Shown here: piece after piece, positions 63,811 through 64,000 of the stretch
Numbering within the stretch: position 1 is the stretch's first letter
Layout of the letters: each line of letters begins with the position of its first letter
Notes under the pieces: model-generated
Told to the model about the DNA's origin: nothing
The model's database searches: none
What the model saw: only the letters and a program-made list of their open reading frames with translations
Source: Rotaria macrura
Lineage: Eukaryota; Rotifera; Eurotatoria; Philodinida; Philodinidae
DNA length: 64,000 nucleotides
Assembly (NCBI GenBank): GCA_900239685.1
Contig: OENT01000341.1
Location: 5,023-69,022 of the forward strand
Direction of reading: 5' to 3'
Made by a program: the position numbers and the translations under genes

Positions 63811-64000
63811 GACGCATCTGTACGCGTTTGATATTTCCACCCCGTTTAAATAACTATTGCTTTTCTAGAACGATTGCAAACGCGTTTCTCACTAGGATTT
63901 AAACGCGTGTGTATACGAATTTATTTTGAGTAGTACTCATGGAAGACCAGTATCCTTCTGAACGCGTTTAGACGACAAGATCTGGATGCGTTAAGCAGTG
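63811..64000. repeat. cluster of ACGCGT motifs, right (runs off the window)
   Basis: TACGCGTTTG, AACGCGTTTC, AACGCGTGTGTATACG and AACGCGTTTAGACG occur within 150 bp. The GTGTATACG and GAACGCGTTTAG-type words also appear, inverted, in the cluster at 62572-62712, so the two clusters may be opposite ends of one element about 1.4 kb long or two copies of a short repeat. Confidence 0.55.

Noticed and set aside
1-64000. CRISPR array, bacterial operons or integrated prophage
   Set aside because: No regularly spaced identical repeats, no operon-like gene packing and introns throughout; the only long tandem array has diverged 93 bp units without spacers.

Overview
The window is eukaryotic nuclear DNA: AT-rich (by eye about two-thirds A+T), sparse in genes, and with genes split by GT..AG introns mostly 47-65 bp long. 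An animal is indicated by an integrin-linked-kinase orthologue. The non-metazoan-type family 3 pectate lyase, a phloem-protein-2-like protein, very short introns and many degraded repeats together suggest a bdelloid rotifer. That assignment is inference; no marker gene proves it.

Layout. 1-9 kb: one copy of a TIR element, then a seven-exon pectate lyase gene on the minus strand whose third intron is 2.75 kb and carries a CG-rich TIR element, then a relic of a MULE-type transposase. 9-11.5 kb: no gene, one dispersed-repeat copy. 11.56-11.82 kb: a small TATA-driven secreted-peptide gene. 11.87-24.2 kb: a 12.3 kb degenerate satellite of about 93 bp period (about 130 monomers) starting 47 bp after the peptide gene's stop codon. 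24.2-30.6 kb: dispersed-repeat copies, a PP2-like gene, a near-perfect 307 bp foldback element and an orphan terminal exon. 30.64-34.30 kb: an 11-exon ILK gene (454 aa). 36.6-39.0 kb: a three-exon gene with a PARP/ART-like HGT domain. 39.6-45.3 kb: coding-like but broken islands around an intact intronless GPKOW gene. 47.3-47.9 kb: second copy of the TIR element seen at 1.7 kb. 48.9-61.3 kb: a minus-strand block with a three-RRM RNA-binding protein and an active-looking Ser/Thr kinase, whose exons are phase-compatible enough to be one transcript. 61.3-64 kb: a tRNA-like relic between two clusters of ACGCGT motifs.

The recognisable genes do unrelated jobs: plant cell-wall digestion (pectate lyase), focal adhesion scaffolding (ILK), pre-mRNA splicing (GPKOW), RNA binding and signalling. 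There is no operon logic. The unifying structural theme is repeat invasion: genes that otherwise have introns of about 50 bp each carry one or more introns of 0.9-2.8 kb, several containing identifiable repeats. Exon models were built by hand from splice consensus, reading phase and family similarity. The pectate lyase, ILK and ART-like models close to exact codon totals, which is strong internal support.
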